Origin: Oscheius tipulae
Lineage: Eukaryota > Nematoda > Chromadorea > Rhabditida > Rhabditidae
Length of the DNA: 64,000 bases
Assembly: GCA_037178975.1 (NCBI GenBank)
Contig: JASJZH010000006.1
Coordinates: forward strand, 10,540,001-10,604,000
Direction: 5' to 3'
Shown here: positions 13,211 through 26,600 of the stretch, in pieces
How positions within the stretch are numbered: the stretch's first letter is position 1
How the letters are laid out: the number at the start of each line of letters is the position of its first letter
The notes under the pieces: model-generated
Database searches by the model: none
What the model was told of the DNA's origin: nothing
Seen by the model: the letters and a program-made list of their open reading frames with translations, nothing else
Position numbers and translations under genes: made by a program

Positions 13211-16200
13211 TCACTTTTTCCTATGGCAGATGGCTGGGTAGAGAGAAAGATATGTACGGGGAGCGAGACCGACTTCCTTGCCTTCTTTGGTGTTCTTCTC
13301 GCATGTCCACCAGTTCTGAAAATATTTGAATATTGATGGCGCAAATGGTATTTAACTAGCAGTAGTTCTCACGAAAATGATTCAACTTTTGAAGTATCTG
13401 AAGAGTTCTGTGTCACTAAAAAGTGTTAACAACCATTTGGTGAACACGTTTCCAAATCAAACATCAAGTTTATCAAATATTTTGGAGGATTATATGGAAG
13501 TAACAGTGCACAATCAGCTGCGCATGCCGACTACGAACTGTTTGTTCTCCAATCTCTGGTACTAAAATTAGAGCTTTGAGAGTTTTTGTTCGAAACATTA
13601 GCAAAAAGGGTTCGATAGGAGATCAACTGGTACCAATCACAGCTGGCTCACTCGCTAGACCTGACCTGATAGAGAAATGAAATATATTTAGTATCAGACG
13701 TCTACTAAACCCTAAAAACATCGACGGGGATCGTACCCTGGTTGCTTGTGCTAACTGTTTGACAGATCTTTGATATATTCACAAAATCTCTCACCTTCTC
13801 GACATCATCTTTCTTCACAACGCGAAGTTCTTCTCCAGCCAAGAAAGACAGTTCGTCATCGTGCTCTCCAATATAGTCGTAAGCAGCATACACACGACCA
13901 TCGTTCAAAATCCCTGTCCCGTTGTGAGCAGCCGCCAGGTAGTGGAGACAGTTGTCATAGCCCTAAACCCGTTTCTATGAACAAACACTAAAGTTGAGGG
14001 TACCTCTTCCTCTTCTTCGCACTTTTCGACAGGTGTTTCCATGTCGGAGAGAGTTGAGGCCAGGACACAGGCTCCTCCTTCGACTAGCTGTCTAACCATT
14101 GGGAGGTTGTTGCATGAGGCGGCACAATGAAGAGGCGTCCAGCCATCACTGTCTTGGGCATTGACATCAGCATTGGCTTCAATGAGGAATTTGACAATCT
14201 CGTAGTGGCCGGCACAGATAGCATTGTGAAGTGCGGTAATGCCTTCATCGTTAGCGACGGAGACGTCTTTTAGCTAAAACAGAGCTTTGAGTAAACTTAT
14301 TAAAAATAGCTACCTTCATGGCACTGCTTCGAACCAAATCGAGCTCGCCCTCAAGAGCTGCATCCAACAAGAGTGCAAGGGGATCGAACTCAATCCTTCC
14401 CCTGCCCTTGCTGATTCCAGGTCGTTTCAGAATCCCCTTCGTTTGTCGAGCCTCAATTTCCATCAGTACATCCCGCTCATCATCGGTTGTGACAGATGAC
14501 GACTCTTCCGGGGTTGAGGGCGCCGGAATCGGAGAATGGTCCTGGGGCGCAGGAAGCATAACGGACTCATTCAAAGGCATATCAATTTCGGGAAGATAGT
14601 GCGACTTTCCGCGCTTCTGTTCTTCAAGAAGAGTTCGGATTATGGTGTCTGCTTCGGACATCGTAGTGCCGTCGGAAGCAGCCCAGGATCTAAAAGATAC
14701 ACTGTATCCTATTGTTTAATAGAAGATCGCTTTCACTATAAATTCGCTCTCGTACGATCTCGGAAATCCGAAAAACTATCCCTATTCAAAAGAAAGATTG
14801 CCCCGCCCATTTCTGATACCGTACCGCCTCGGCAACTGTAAAAACTGTCTCCTAGCTATCTCAACTACTCTCCTCCTATCTACCTCTAATCAAAGAAGTT
14901 TACCTTCTCTTTGTCGCTTTTAAGGAATCCGAACGGAGAGACACCGCATCCGTACGTCCTTGCCTTAACCGTGCTTCATCGAGGGATTCACCAAATGATG
15001 TAGGGCGAGTAACAATTTCTTCCGTAGCTCTAATCTGCTTGTCTCCATGATCTCTCGGTGGTGTAGGATGAGGGTCTTTGGGAGGTGAAGGACTGACATC
15101 TTGTCGGGTTGCAGGGTTAATGGGGACAGTCATAGGAGCAATAATTCTCGGCTCATTGGGAGGAGGAGATGGTTCGTCGTCCAAACAGGTAGGAGCCGGC
15201 CTCTTGGCAGGAGGAACATCTCTATCCACTTTCGTCATCACAACGTTGAAAGGCTCGACAGAAGCTCGGGGACGAACATCTTCACTAATAACCACGCGAT
15301 CCTGAGAACGGTTCAAAACCTGAAAGACAGGGTGAGCAAAGAAAAAAGTAAGTCTAACCACTGTAGCAGACTCCTGTTGCATCCTTCTGTGTTCACTGAG
15401 AGCGGCAGCATTGGCGGCTTGCCTTCGTCTCCTCATGTCGTCCATCTGCTTTCGTAGACTTTCGACACGACTGGCGGCTAGACGAAGCTCCATTCGGTGT
15501 TCGTTCAGGTTCACAGTCAATGTTTGCAGCTCACTTTCCTTCTTGGCATTCTTGCTCTTTAAATCGATGGTCTCGCGCTCGAGCTCGCTCAATCTGAAAA
15601 TGATAATTGAGCAATAGTATCTACGATACTGTCTGTAAACCGTATTTTCCACAAGATGTTTCAAGTCGGGAGTTGTCAATTGGAAGGATAGAGACAAACC
15701 GGGATGGACAGAATAGAAAAATGGATAGTAACATGACCTGAGAAGTCGATAGAATCGAAGCTATAGGTAGTTGCAAAGAAAGGGTTGATCGACTTACGAG
15801 AACAAAGTGACAGATGAGCAACGAAGAATGACGATTATCAAGGAGAAATGTTCAGATGGATAGGAACAGGCAGAGTAGTTCAAATAGACAGGGAAAGGGT
15901 AATAACAATATACATGACGACTTGATAAAAACTTTAAGGCTACAAAGAAGGACAAGCGGTAAGCCTACCTTCTGAGCTCACTCTCCTCATCGGCAACATC
16001 TCGTTTGAGAGCAGTCACTGCATGATGGATATTTCTTCCCGATTCAGCTCTCTGCTGCTGAATTCTCTCTTCTTCTCGGCGATTGGCCTCGATCATTCGC
16101 CTCTGCTGCTCAGCAAAGTCGACGAGCTGCTCGTAGCTACTATAACACGAAAATTAGCTCAAAAAATCAATTTATAATCCTACCTTCCAGTCATGGGCTG

Positions 16201-19050
16201 AACAGACATGGTCGGAAGGACCGTGTTTTGATATGGTCTTGGCGGCATGTGTGAGTAGGGGACTTGTGGAACGGGATGTCGTAGAGCTGGCACGCGGCTG
16301 GGCGGCCTTGACATCTGAAAATAAGTCGATGACTATCAAGAAACTACAAGTTTAAACAAGAACTTTTTCAAACAGTGAACCAGTTTCGGGAGGGTAAAAA
16401 TAGTCAACAAAGTATAAATATTATCTGTAGACGCGGAAGCGAGGTAAAAATCAATCAATTACTCGAAAAGCGCCAACTCTTGCCCCCAAACATGTAGCTG
16501 TCACAAGAGCTATCATACAGCAATAGGCACTGAAGCATTACGTATCCGGTATTCACTTTTACGACCGTCGCGCAAAGTCGGTCGCACCCAAGGTGTTGAA
16601 GATTTTCCTCGGGCACCCCAAAATCCTGAACAATAAAGTCAGCTGAACTATTGCGATTAGCTAATTTGATAAGAGACTCTTTCTGCAATACGGACTAGTC
16701 GTGGAAACAATCAGCAAATGGAAAGAGACGATCGGTCACACTTTTTCCTAAGCACACTTGACGACTTGAGAAAACTTTCAAACGGAAATGAGTAGCTATC
16801 TAGGGGAGAGAAAAGCTGTTCGTCTGGCTGAAAAACGAACCTATCCGTCTTGCCGACACTTTTGATAGCCGCGCGGAGATGTTGCCACTGGAATGCGCGG
16901 AATTGGCCCCCCGTTTTCATGATGATAACGTCTCGTTCTTAGAGAGTTTTTTCACAGATCAGTCGAGAGGAGAATAGCAGCTCGGCAGCTTCAAAGGACT
17001 TCAGGCGAGTCCAGAGAGAAAGAGTTGCAAACGGGAGACAGCCACACGCGCCATAAATCTATTTGTTCACTAGGAGTGGCAGGAGTTTTAGCTACCCCCG
17101 GTGGTCATTTAAGTTTGGGAGGACGAAATGTCTCAATGCTAGAGGTACAAAAAGGCGGAACGATAGCTGGTGGATCAGCTGTCAACGGCAGGTAAAAGAC
17201 AGACTGATGAGGCAGGGACAGGTTTGTCAGATGGACGGCACATGCCGGGAAATGCCGTTTTATGGGCACGTCATTTGTGCAAACTAGTTCAACTCTTGAA
17301 TTTTAATTAACGAGACGCACGGAGGTGATTTTGAAAAAGTTCGAGCGCCGTTCGTGACAGCTGGGTCTCGAAAGCGCACAATCAGTTTAATATTAAACCA
17401 TGGTAAGGTCATCAGATATCAGTTGCGGTCAGCATTCCTACTACTTTCAGCACGTGGAATAGTTCGAGCACTCACCTGACTCGAAGAAGACGACGAGAGA
17501 AAGTGGTGGTGTGGTTGATTGATGGCTTAAAGAAAACAACTGCTGTACTACAAATCGTGTGGGTAATGGATTCTCATAAACATTACAATTAGGGCTGTCG
17601 CGGAATGGATCAAGAGTAAGTCAAAACAAGATAAGGCAGGTTCCAACAACGAACTACTCTCGTCAAGGCACGGTCTAATGGGTCCAGCTTTTAAGCGTGA
17701 CTCCCCAAAAGAAACCAATTTTCTCAAAAACTTCAACGTTTTACAAACTGTTTAAACCACCAAAATCAAAAAAATGAAGATTAGATAAAGCAAAAAGTGA
17801 CAAAAAGTTCTGATATATTGCTCTGGAAATGTATATGGTAGTTCATCCATCAAAGCTATAATGTGACAGACGGACACATTTTAGATATTTTCTTGAAAAT
17901 CTAGTCTGAGACATCTAAGAAAGTCTCCCCAAAATGAGTCATCCTTCTGCAGACAAGATCGTTACGAAGACAAGTGGAACGTCTAGTACTTTTTCAGTGA
18001 GGGAATCTTAGAAATAGTGATTACTGACAAGTTGTCAGAGAGGCAGAAGTTTTTTTTTGGCTGACCATAGTTTAAAAATGAGAAGGTCGTGTGCCAATTG
18101 CAATCCAAAGGCGTCAGCGATCCCATATCATTGGCAGGAGAACCTTGAACGTCTAACAGCCGAACAGAATCATTAAGAGAGAGAGACGGGCCAGAAATGT
18201 GACAGAAAACATATATAAAACTAATAAAGTGGCCAGTGTAGATGGAACGTGGTTCGAGATCAAGCCTGCGCGCTTGCTGATCGCAGCCGTTCGCATCTCA
18301 ATCAATCTGCTCGCCTATATCGCGGACATGGAGGAAAACTTGACAGAAACGAGTTGCTAAACGTGGAAGATTATGGAAACGAAACCCTGGAACGGGGGTG
18401 AGTGAAAGCTTCGAAGACTTTTTATCATCTAGCGAAAGTTTATATTTCCTAGCAGAGCCTAACTGGCAGAAACGATACGGGATAGACTGTCACGTACTGA
18501 TACATAACCCACATTTGGTACACTGGTGGTCTCACTGTGGCCTCGGTGTAACAAAGACTAGCTAATGGGGCTCCGGGTCGACAAGAGTCCTACCACTTTT
18601 TGATGAAGGTATCACCTCTAGACGAAACCGTCTCCCCCTGTGTTCTACGGTGTAGCGCCCCCGCGCAGACTCACCCTGTTGACGGGAATCGACGTGCTAG
18701 GAGATCCATTTGCCAAGGTGCGAACGCTGTCAGTTGAATGTATCAGAGCTACCTGAAATTGACTGGTCATGACTGTATTTTGGTCATTCTATTGTTGGTC
18801 ACCGTTCAACATTGGACCGGTTTATAGTGCTATTGACGTCAAGAAGGTCAGCGCAAAATTGGGTGTACCCATAGTATGGAAACTCAGAGGTACCACAGAA
18901 CGGTTCAGCAAATTGTATGAGAGAGAGCCGGAGCGACAGGAAGACAGAGAGACAGAGAGACAGGGTTGAAGAGTCGGTGAAGCATCAATAATTATAAGTT
19001 ACCTGTGATAACTGACTGCTCACAGAAGCCGACGCTCCTGCGGCATACAT
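13211..19050 (-). CDS. ape-1: ASPP-family p53/PP1-binding protein (ape-1)
   Basis: Ten exons, in transcript order: 19003-19050, 18675-18752, 16184-16314, 15969-16139, 15359-15593, 14904-15319, 14314-14689, 14004-14273, 13795-13962 and 13211-13315. They give 1998 nt, 665 aa, in frame. Domains in order: a Ser/Pro-rich start; a Gln/Arg/Glu-rich coiled coil (about 86-220, [20 protein letters not shown]); a Pro-rich middle; the ASPP block [19 protein letters not shown]; ankyrin repeats ([33 protein letters not shown]); and a C-terminal SH3 domain ([20 protein letters not shown]). The paired tryptophans of the SH3 domain (NWWTCEKN) are on a separate last exon behind a 479-bp intron. ASPP proteins bind p53 and protein phosphatase 1 through the ankyrin-SH3 region, and ape-1 inhibits CEP-1/p53 in C. 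elegans. An acceptor AG 7 nt before the ATG suggests trans-splicing. Intron 2 is 2.36 kb. I see no N-terminal Ras-association-like domain, so an upstream promoter is possible. Confidence 0.95.
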
Positions 19051-21738
19051 CGCTTTTCTGAAACAAAAATGTTGAGAGGGAGAAAAGAAAAAAAAACAAT
19101 TGAGAGTGAGAAAACAACACAAAGAGTCTGTAAAAGCTGTTAGATCAACAACACAAAAAGACGGCAATTCTGAAGCTCGCGAGGCGGGCATCATGAATCA
19201 CGTCACGTAGCATTTTCGGTCATGAGTCAGAAGACAATGCCCACAGCGTATAATGGTTTGGAGGAGCGTAGAGAAGAGAAAAGTACTTTTTGGAAACGGC
19301 TGTGCGGTACCAAAGGGCACACCTCTCTTTCGGATCAAAAACGCTCTCGAAAAAGATGGGAGCGCAGGTGGTACCAAAATATACCGTGAAAGTGGCTGGT
19401 TCTTCATTGCTTTCTGCTTTCACAACCGCGTTTAGGGCCCAAAACGACAATATGTTCTGCAAAGTTGTTGTTCTTGATCCATTCTTCAACGTTTTAGAAC
19501 ATCCTATACCCCAAAACAGGCTGAGAAAATATATAGAATTTTCATGGAACGGTTAGTATGACCGGCTCAAAACAGTCGTTCATTTCTCTCAGGGCAAAAA
19601 CCAAGGTGAGAAACAGGAACCAGAAAATGACCCGTGACAGTCTCGAAAAAGAGTGTAAAACAGCTCAACCAGACCAGGGAACACCACTTGGTTTGAAGTT
19701 AGACGCGGGACGAACAATAAATCGTCTTCTTAGGGAGTATAGCGAGACTGGCGCCACGGCCCCGTAAGCCAACAAGCAATAAGCTGTGAGAAAATTGCAT
19801 ATACGGTTGGACAAACGGAGGAGAGAGAGACGATACTCAGTCGATGGCTGGATAATAGTAGTCTATGTCAAGGCTACTTCATTGTTAAACGGGCCTATTC
19901 TTTTTGGGGGGGTGGGGAGGCTTGATCTAGAGAAACACATATGGGACTAACGGGTTCTTTTTTCAGCACCCCCTCGTGTTTTGATGCAAATCGGATTACA
20001 CAGTCGTCGGAAGTGAAAATGGTCACTAGCTGCCCCCCGAAAAACAATGGCCATTTGGCAAAGTGGCAAAAAACGGACCGGCTTCAACGAAACTTTAAGA
20101 AATGACGGGGGAAAACTTGAAAAATGGGTCGGGGAGGGGGACTAAATCGGTGAATCTGAGACACACTAGTCGCGAGATGGTCACAAATAATCTTCAGGGT
20201 CAGACTAAGTGTGCGATCGATAATCCCATCTCTACAGGTGGTGAGAGAGAGAGACTAGGTCTGCTGCAGCAGCCCCGAACACCTTATCTTGGCAGAATTC
20301 GTTTACCACACGACTGCGCACGTGTGCTAGCTTGGAGAAAAAGCTGGTCAGGCGATGAATAGAAAATGTAGATTACTAGCAGCGAAAGTTTTTGGATTTT
20401 CCGAATCACAAAAGTTATAAAACGATTGCAGTAACACTGTGGATCGCATCTGAGAGACCTCAAAACTTTTCAATAAAGATCACAAAAAAAAACCACACAA
20501 AGAAATTGGTATTCATGGTTTGAATAATGTTGTTATTTGAAATAGTATAGGGTAGAAGTAAAGAATTTAGACTTCCATGCCGCTGGAGTCGTTTCGAAGC
20601 AATTTTGACGCGAGATGGGTCGAGAGAGGACAGGGGAGAGCTCAAGTTACGAGAGAGAAAGACAACTCAACAACGTTGAAACGACCCCGCCCATTAAAAG
20701 TTAATATATTCCCGAAATTTAACTGTACGTAGGAATAAGAAAATGTCCTAATTTGATGATGGAGACACTTAGCAAATAGCCGAGATACAGAGAGAGAGAT
20801 GCGCGGCTGGGGTTGCACCGCGACCTACACACAGTAAGAGCGCAAGACTGTGTGATAGCGGGAGAGGCCAGAATTGGGTTTCGACGCAGAAAGAACGTGT
20901 CATAATAGGGAGAGGGCAGAGGGTCCCGAGCGACAACAAGAGATTAAGGACTGGCGCTCGACTGTGCAAGACTCACTCTCTCTTTAAGGTTCAGAGACTG
21001 GGAGAGTGTTTATTGTGAGAATGAGTCTCTCAGAATGCGCTGTGTGTTGCGAGTCTCCAGCTTTGAATATACAGCAAATAAGTGTGGACACAGTCCGATT
21101 GGAAATTTTCGCTCTTTCTCGCTCGCGCGCGCTAGCGAGGATTGGAAAAACTGTGTGACCAATTGAGAAAAATGGCTCATATAGACTGGCCGAGACAATA
21201 AGGAACTTCCTTATTGGAAATATATTTTGTTAATGATGTTTACTTCAGAGCGTTGAAACTGGTGTAGATGTTTGTCTCGTTCAACGTGTCTCTCTGTCTC
21301 TATGTCTGTTACTGATTATGTTTGAGACTTTATGAAAGTTGGACGAGGAAATAGAAGTCTTCAGAGAGGCGAACTTTTGCGAGCTCTGTGGTTGTAACAA
21401 CAGATTTGTATTTTTTATTTGTACCGAAAATCGTAAACACAAAGACGTAAAATAACCACATGAGAAAAGCCAAATTAAAGCGGAGGGCTTCTTATTGGCA
21501 GAAAAATAGCATGATAGGTACAATTAAAGAAGTTACTTCTTGTACGGAGTCTATCGTGCTGATTTGCGATCCCGGACAGGATCACGTCGTTCTACGGGAA
21601 CAAACCTGGGTGCTTTCACACTATCATAAGCTTTTAAAAGCTTAAAGTACGCATGAGGACCAAGGGCAGTATCCGGATCTCCGTTGTATCCGGCATAGTC
21701 CAAAGGAGAAGAGAATTACGTCGGTGTGTTATATCAAT
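19051..21738. other. Intergenic interval upstream of ape-1
   Basis: No supportable gene. Open frames at 19290-19556 (+), 20102-20362 (+) and 21281-21523 (-) show no domain or splice partner. The ape-1 promoter should lie in the first part. Confidence 0.5.
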
Positions 21739-22623
21739 TCATTCCCTGGGTAACTTGTCGACCAAATCGTTGAGGGACGAAATGTTAAAAATAGCATAAG
21801 GACGACTGTTGCAAATTGTTGGTACATATTCCAGAATGACAGTAATGTAGGAATTTAGAGGACTGTGGGACAAGGGTATGACGGTATTGTCGACAGTTTT
21901 GTGGATGGTTTCTGGAGACTTTTTGAAGGAAAGTAGTTTCACGGAAAGCGTTATTAGCAGTCTTTGCAGTCAATCCTTTCTGCCTTGTGGCTCCCTTCTT
22001 CGGATTACCATTGCTGAACGATAGCGATTTTTGAAGTTTGAGAAAAAAGGTTGGTTATCGCCACTGTAGTTTGGGGTGGCGGCAAGACCGAACTTCCGGA
22101 TCCCCACGTCAAACCCATATGAGTCTACACACAGAAATACAGACATCCGGAGAAGCGCAGACAATTGAAAAATGATACCTGGACAAATGCACGAAGTCTG
22201 GGTCGACGCCACCGAAGTATGACATGTTCAGCCAGAGAGGAAATCTTGTTTGTATATTCTTCAGCATCGAATGGTCCCCAGAATGCATTTATCACTTTGA
22301 CCTCTTCAGATTTCTGTAACTATAAAAATGTAAACATTCAAACCTGCTCGTTGACCATCTATTCCATTAAAGACCATGGAGGACACAACGATAAGCTTCA
22401 TGTCTACCATCTATGGTGCAATCTTGGTCATGTATCCTTGGTCTAACACGACATAGGCTCCTGTAGACGGACATTTAGTTTCCGTGAGGATATCCCAGCA
22501 ACTGCCGTCATAAGAATTATATCGTAGACCCTCGAAGGGTCGAATGAGGACGGATCCTTTATGGAGACTTAGGATCAGCAGAGCCATGAGAGAATGTATA
22601 ATCCGCTTCCTGGAAACTGTCAT
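21739..22623 (-). CDS. Probable multi-exon secreted protein, function unknown (model incomplete)
   Basis: Several adjacent minus-strand segments look coding, but I could not join them all. The first ORF starts at ATG 22623 with a signal-like stretch (IIHSLMALLILSLHKGSVLI) and continues with YDGSCWDILTETKCPSTGAY. A 45-codon exon at 22179-22313 has good splice sites and reads VINAFWGPFDAEEYTNKISS. A further exon at 22009-22124 reads YGFDVGIRKFGLAATPNYSG. A last one reads TVIPLSHSPLNSYITVILEY and ends at TGA 21739-21741. The phases of the second and third segments do not match, so a missed exon, a frameshift or decay is possible. I do not recognise a family. The Cys pairs and leader suggest secretion. 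The length would be roughly 200-230 aa. Confidence 0.4.
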
Positions 22624-23696
22624 TGAAGGCCCCGTTTGCAGCTAACTAGACGACTAACGACTGATAACCTCGCATGCGGGATTCATATGCGGAAAGTTAT
22701 GAGCTTCTTGTTCAGGGGCTTGTTCACGTTCTTACATAGACGAAACGAGCGGGAAAAAGTGCGGCAATGCATCTGAAAAACACCTTTTCTCTCGTTATTC
22801 TCACTCTCACGAGCCTTCGAGAAGATTGGTCAATCTTTTGCTGAAAGCTGTTAGAAGACTGTCTCTGGAACGGGCAGAGAGTTTTTCGAACGCTTTTCGA
22901 TGACTTCCCTGAAGAAACGCTTCTCGACTCTAGCAAGCTCGTTTCTGTCCCTGTCGTTTCCAGATTTCGAAGTTAATGTGAGAGGTAGGTCTTTCCCTCC
23001 TTAAACTCTCTGTCACTGAGCTAAATATAAGCTAAATATAGAGATTTGTTTGGAAACCTCGGGTGTCCTTCGGCCTTTGACTAGCCGCTACCCGAAGTCG
23101 ATCCAGGAGGTGGACTTTTCTTGCCTTGTACTCTTCGTCGCTGAGCTGAAATAACTAAAAGCTTACCAAGAGAGTCGAAACCAACTTTGGAGACATGAAC
23201 ATCACTGTCTTTGTAGACGTCTTCGGGAAGAATCTTGACCTGCTTCAAATCTCTTCTTAAGAATCTATTTCATCGTTCAACTGAAATTCAAAACTTTGAA
23301 AAAGAGTTTGAAAAACAAGCGTTATAGCCAGGAGACAAGGTGTCTTTGTGCCCCGTTTATTCGATAAGTTACCAGAGTATGGACTGCATTTCGATGTTTT
23401 CACCTAATTTTCTCTTATTCCTACGTAAACTGAAATTTATGATTTGGTATCAGTAACAAGGTTAGCGACAACGAAAAATCAAGATAACAAGTGGAAGGCT
23501 GGTGCGAAAAAAAAATGACAGTGACCGCCTGACCGGAGGAAAAAAAGAGAGCGCAGTACCCGACATAATGGTAAAAAACGACTGCCGCACGATATTTTCA
23601 TCACTGACGCTATTCGAACTTTAGCAATATTTATACCCTGGGGTCATCTTAGTACAATGTACAACAAGTTATGACAATTTTCGTTGCAGGTGGGAG
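22624..23696. other. Interval with no supported gene
   Basis: Nothing convincing on either strand. The minus-strand frame at 22724-22936 is basic and has no domain. Confidence 0.45.
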
Positions 23697-26600
23697 CTAG
23701 TGAGCGCCGGGCTGTGGCATGAACTGTTGCTCGAACGTTTGTGACAAGTAGTGCCACCAGTAGATGAGCTGAAAATTACAATTTTGTCATAAAGCAACAT
23801 GGTAGCATACATTGAAGCAGGTGAAGGCCAACGGAAATGCAACAATACTGAATTTGTCGACAGCCTCGGGATGAAACCGAACCAAACAGCCTCCCGGTTG
23901 CGGGGACGGCGATCGCAGCTGAAAATCAATGTATTTCAAGTAAGTGGGAAAATCAAGTGCTGTGTCCCTTCATATTTAAGGTATGTGTGCATATCTAACT
24001 GATAGGGCACTGAATTACACAATACATATTAACACGATGCAACTACTATACCTCGTCGATTAGTGGAAGGTCCTGTTCAGCAGGAAGCTAAAGGTTAGTA
24101 AGGTTGGAAATTGCTTTAGGATGGACATCAGTTTACCTGCTCGAAAGTCAGAGGTGTCTCCGAGTCAAATGTTGTCATGTGGATGTGGAGTGGAGACAGT
24201 GGGGGTCTTGATACGGACCCTCTGTTGCCAACAACGACCGCATTTTGACCATTTGAGACGGTACCTAAGTCGAATTAAGTACCTAATGGAAAACATACCA
24301 TTTGCGTGTCCGTTAAGGACGCGGGAGCGACAAGACCCGTTGGCCCAGATGTTGGAGGCACGCTGACGTTCACGTCTACGCTCAGCACTAGAAAGCGGTC
24401 GGGTCATGCGCTTTTCAAACTCTAACCTTCGGGCACTATTCTGACATCGCGAAATGTAACAAACAAAGGCAAGCTCAACCATCGTCCCAAACACAAACGA
24501 AATACAACCTAACATCCACACGTCCATAGCTGAAAATCATTTTGTTTGGCATATTTGTATTTTCTCACCTTTAACATAAGATACCCGAGGAAGATTTTTC
24601 AGAATGTTTCCGAATTGAAATGTCAGCGCAAGAAGTGATGATATGCCGACCGTTGTTCTGGCTGGGAGCGCTTTCGGCTCCATACAGAAAGAAACCCATG
24701 AGACGATGATTGTGAGATACGTGGGCACGTAGGCCTGGATGATGTAGAACCCGTAGCGACGCTTGAACGTGAAGACCACCTGCAAACATTCAGTATCTCG
24801 GACCCCCCACATTTCATTTCTTGGATGCGCGATGGATGCTCCACTAAAATTCGCATCATGTGTTTCAGCTTGCCAGGACAACGTCAACAGAAAAACTCAT
24901 GATTTACAGCAATATGCGACGGGCCATATATGCAGGGGGAGACAGAACAAGGTCCCTGCTGGCGCATTTTCGTGGTGGAAAATGACCGAACGTCAAACGA
25001 GCAGAAGAACGGATATTGCGAGAGTCAGTAAGGGGGAAATATGATAGTAGGAAAAAGGGGTGACGGATTTGATGGGATATCTCTGTCTACGTGACAGGAA
25101 GCAGACTAAGGACGGCTGAATGGACAGTAGAATTTAAAGAACAAAAAATTCGATTTTGATGGGAATCTATTTCAGCCTCCTTTGGATAGGGAATTTATGC
25201 ACATTAGATCTTGATCAATGTTATGAGTATAGTCTAGAAACTGGCAAAGTTCCAAGCTACCCGGACTTTACAAGATGAACTGAAAGTACGCGGCTTTTTA
25301 CAAACTTTTCAGTTAGTTCGAGGACCGTCGAGTTTTCCAATGTTCTGCAAAATTGTAGAGCAGATCGAGGGCTACAACTACTCAGAACTGCAAACGTAAA
25401 AAGGGCAATGTTGGGTCCCAAAATTAAAACATTACTGTGCCTTGTTTTGGTCATGTACTTCAGCCAAGTGTTTCACCTCGAAGACAAGTTCAACTCACTA
25501 AATGATGTTCTGCAAAGTTATAGCCTTTGATCTGCTTTACAGTTTGAGTTTTAATAAGTTCAGATTTGGATGGTCTGCGCTTTGGTTTTTTTTCCGTTCA
25601 TTTCTATCTTTTGACGTATTTTTTTTAGATGTAAAAGAACTTTTTGAGTGCTGGTAAGCAGCCAAAAGCAGCCGAAAGAAAGCATATACTGCTTGAGTGA
25701 TGTGGTAGAGAAAACAACAGTCACTTTTAGTCAGCTTCTCATCTTAAATATGAGGCTATAAATACGGTCTACCGATGAATGCAATAGACCTGCATGACTC
25801 CGTCCAGGCTGTGTGTCATACTTCTTATTCTGATTCCGTCCCTTGACGCTTGTAGAATAGAAAAAAGAAATCGTAGACGGTGTTAAAGAAGAATTAAAGC
25901 CGCTACCGCCCGATTGTGAGTTAACCTGTTTTGACCGTTGCACTGAACCAAAACCCTGTCAAAACTATTATGGCAATTTCGCATGATAGGTTGCCGCAAG
26001 TGCTGGAGAAACGCCGCATTTAAACAAATATGTATTGAGTGGGGCACTCACCACAACACTTGCTCCAACAGAATCAAATAAATAACGCGCCAAAATTTTG
26101 CGTTTTGCTCGAGCAGAGGCTACAGACAAACCTACTGAGACGATAGGTTTTTAATATAACGGACGTACCTGTAATTGATCCCAGTATCCATTAGGATACA
26201 GTAAAGTCTCCTTTTTGACTTCGAAATGCACCATGTCGAAGTCGGGAAGCTCAATTTTCTTCATTAATGTCACTGGTTCATCCATCCAGTGGAGCTCCAC
26301 CTAAAAACGTTCTATTCAGAAAGAAGTTCGAGTCACCTCTTCAGAATTATGACTATACGACTCAAAAATAAGAATGCAGCTCTGTACGTCGAACGGAAAC
26401 TGTCGGAGATCCAAGTTACACGGAGATTTGACGGAGAGTCGATGATTGATCCAAACAGTCCCGTTCTAAAATGTGTTCCTATGTGTCTCTCTTGCTCGTG
26501 GTGTGACGCGCAGTCAGACGGGTCGGGATAATTCCCAAACTTTTGAATTATTCGCACACAAATACGCAGTGTATGCGTTAACTAATCAGAAAAGTGCCGT

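Noticed and set aside
13694-13711. Micro-exon GLVDV-stop as the ape-1 C-terminus
   Set aside because: The downstream exon 13211-13315 restores a full SH3 domain with its WW pair and is in frame, so it is the better model.
16455-16688. 77-codon minus-strand frame within the large ape-1 intron
   Set aside because: It would break the phase-0 join between the 18675 and 16314 exons, which is otherwise perfect.
18841-18970. Possible open frame with GACAGA-encoded tail ([13 protein letters not shown]...)
   Set aside because: The end is simple repeat and there is no splice partner. It lies in the flank of an ape-1 exon on the opposite strand.
19440-25520. Shared phrase ATGTTCTGCAAAGTT at about 19452 and 25505
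   Set aside because: The similarity does not extend beyond about 20 bp, too short to call a repeat family.
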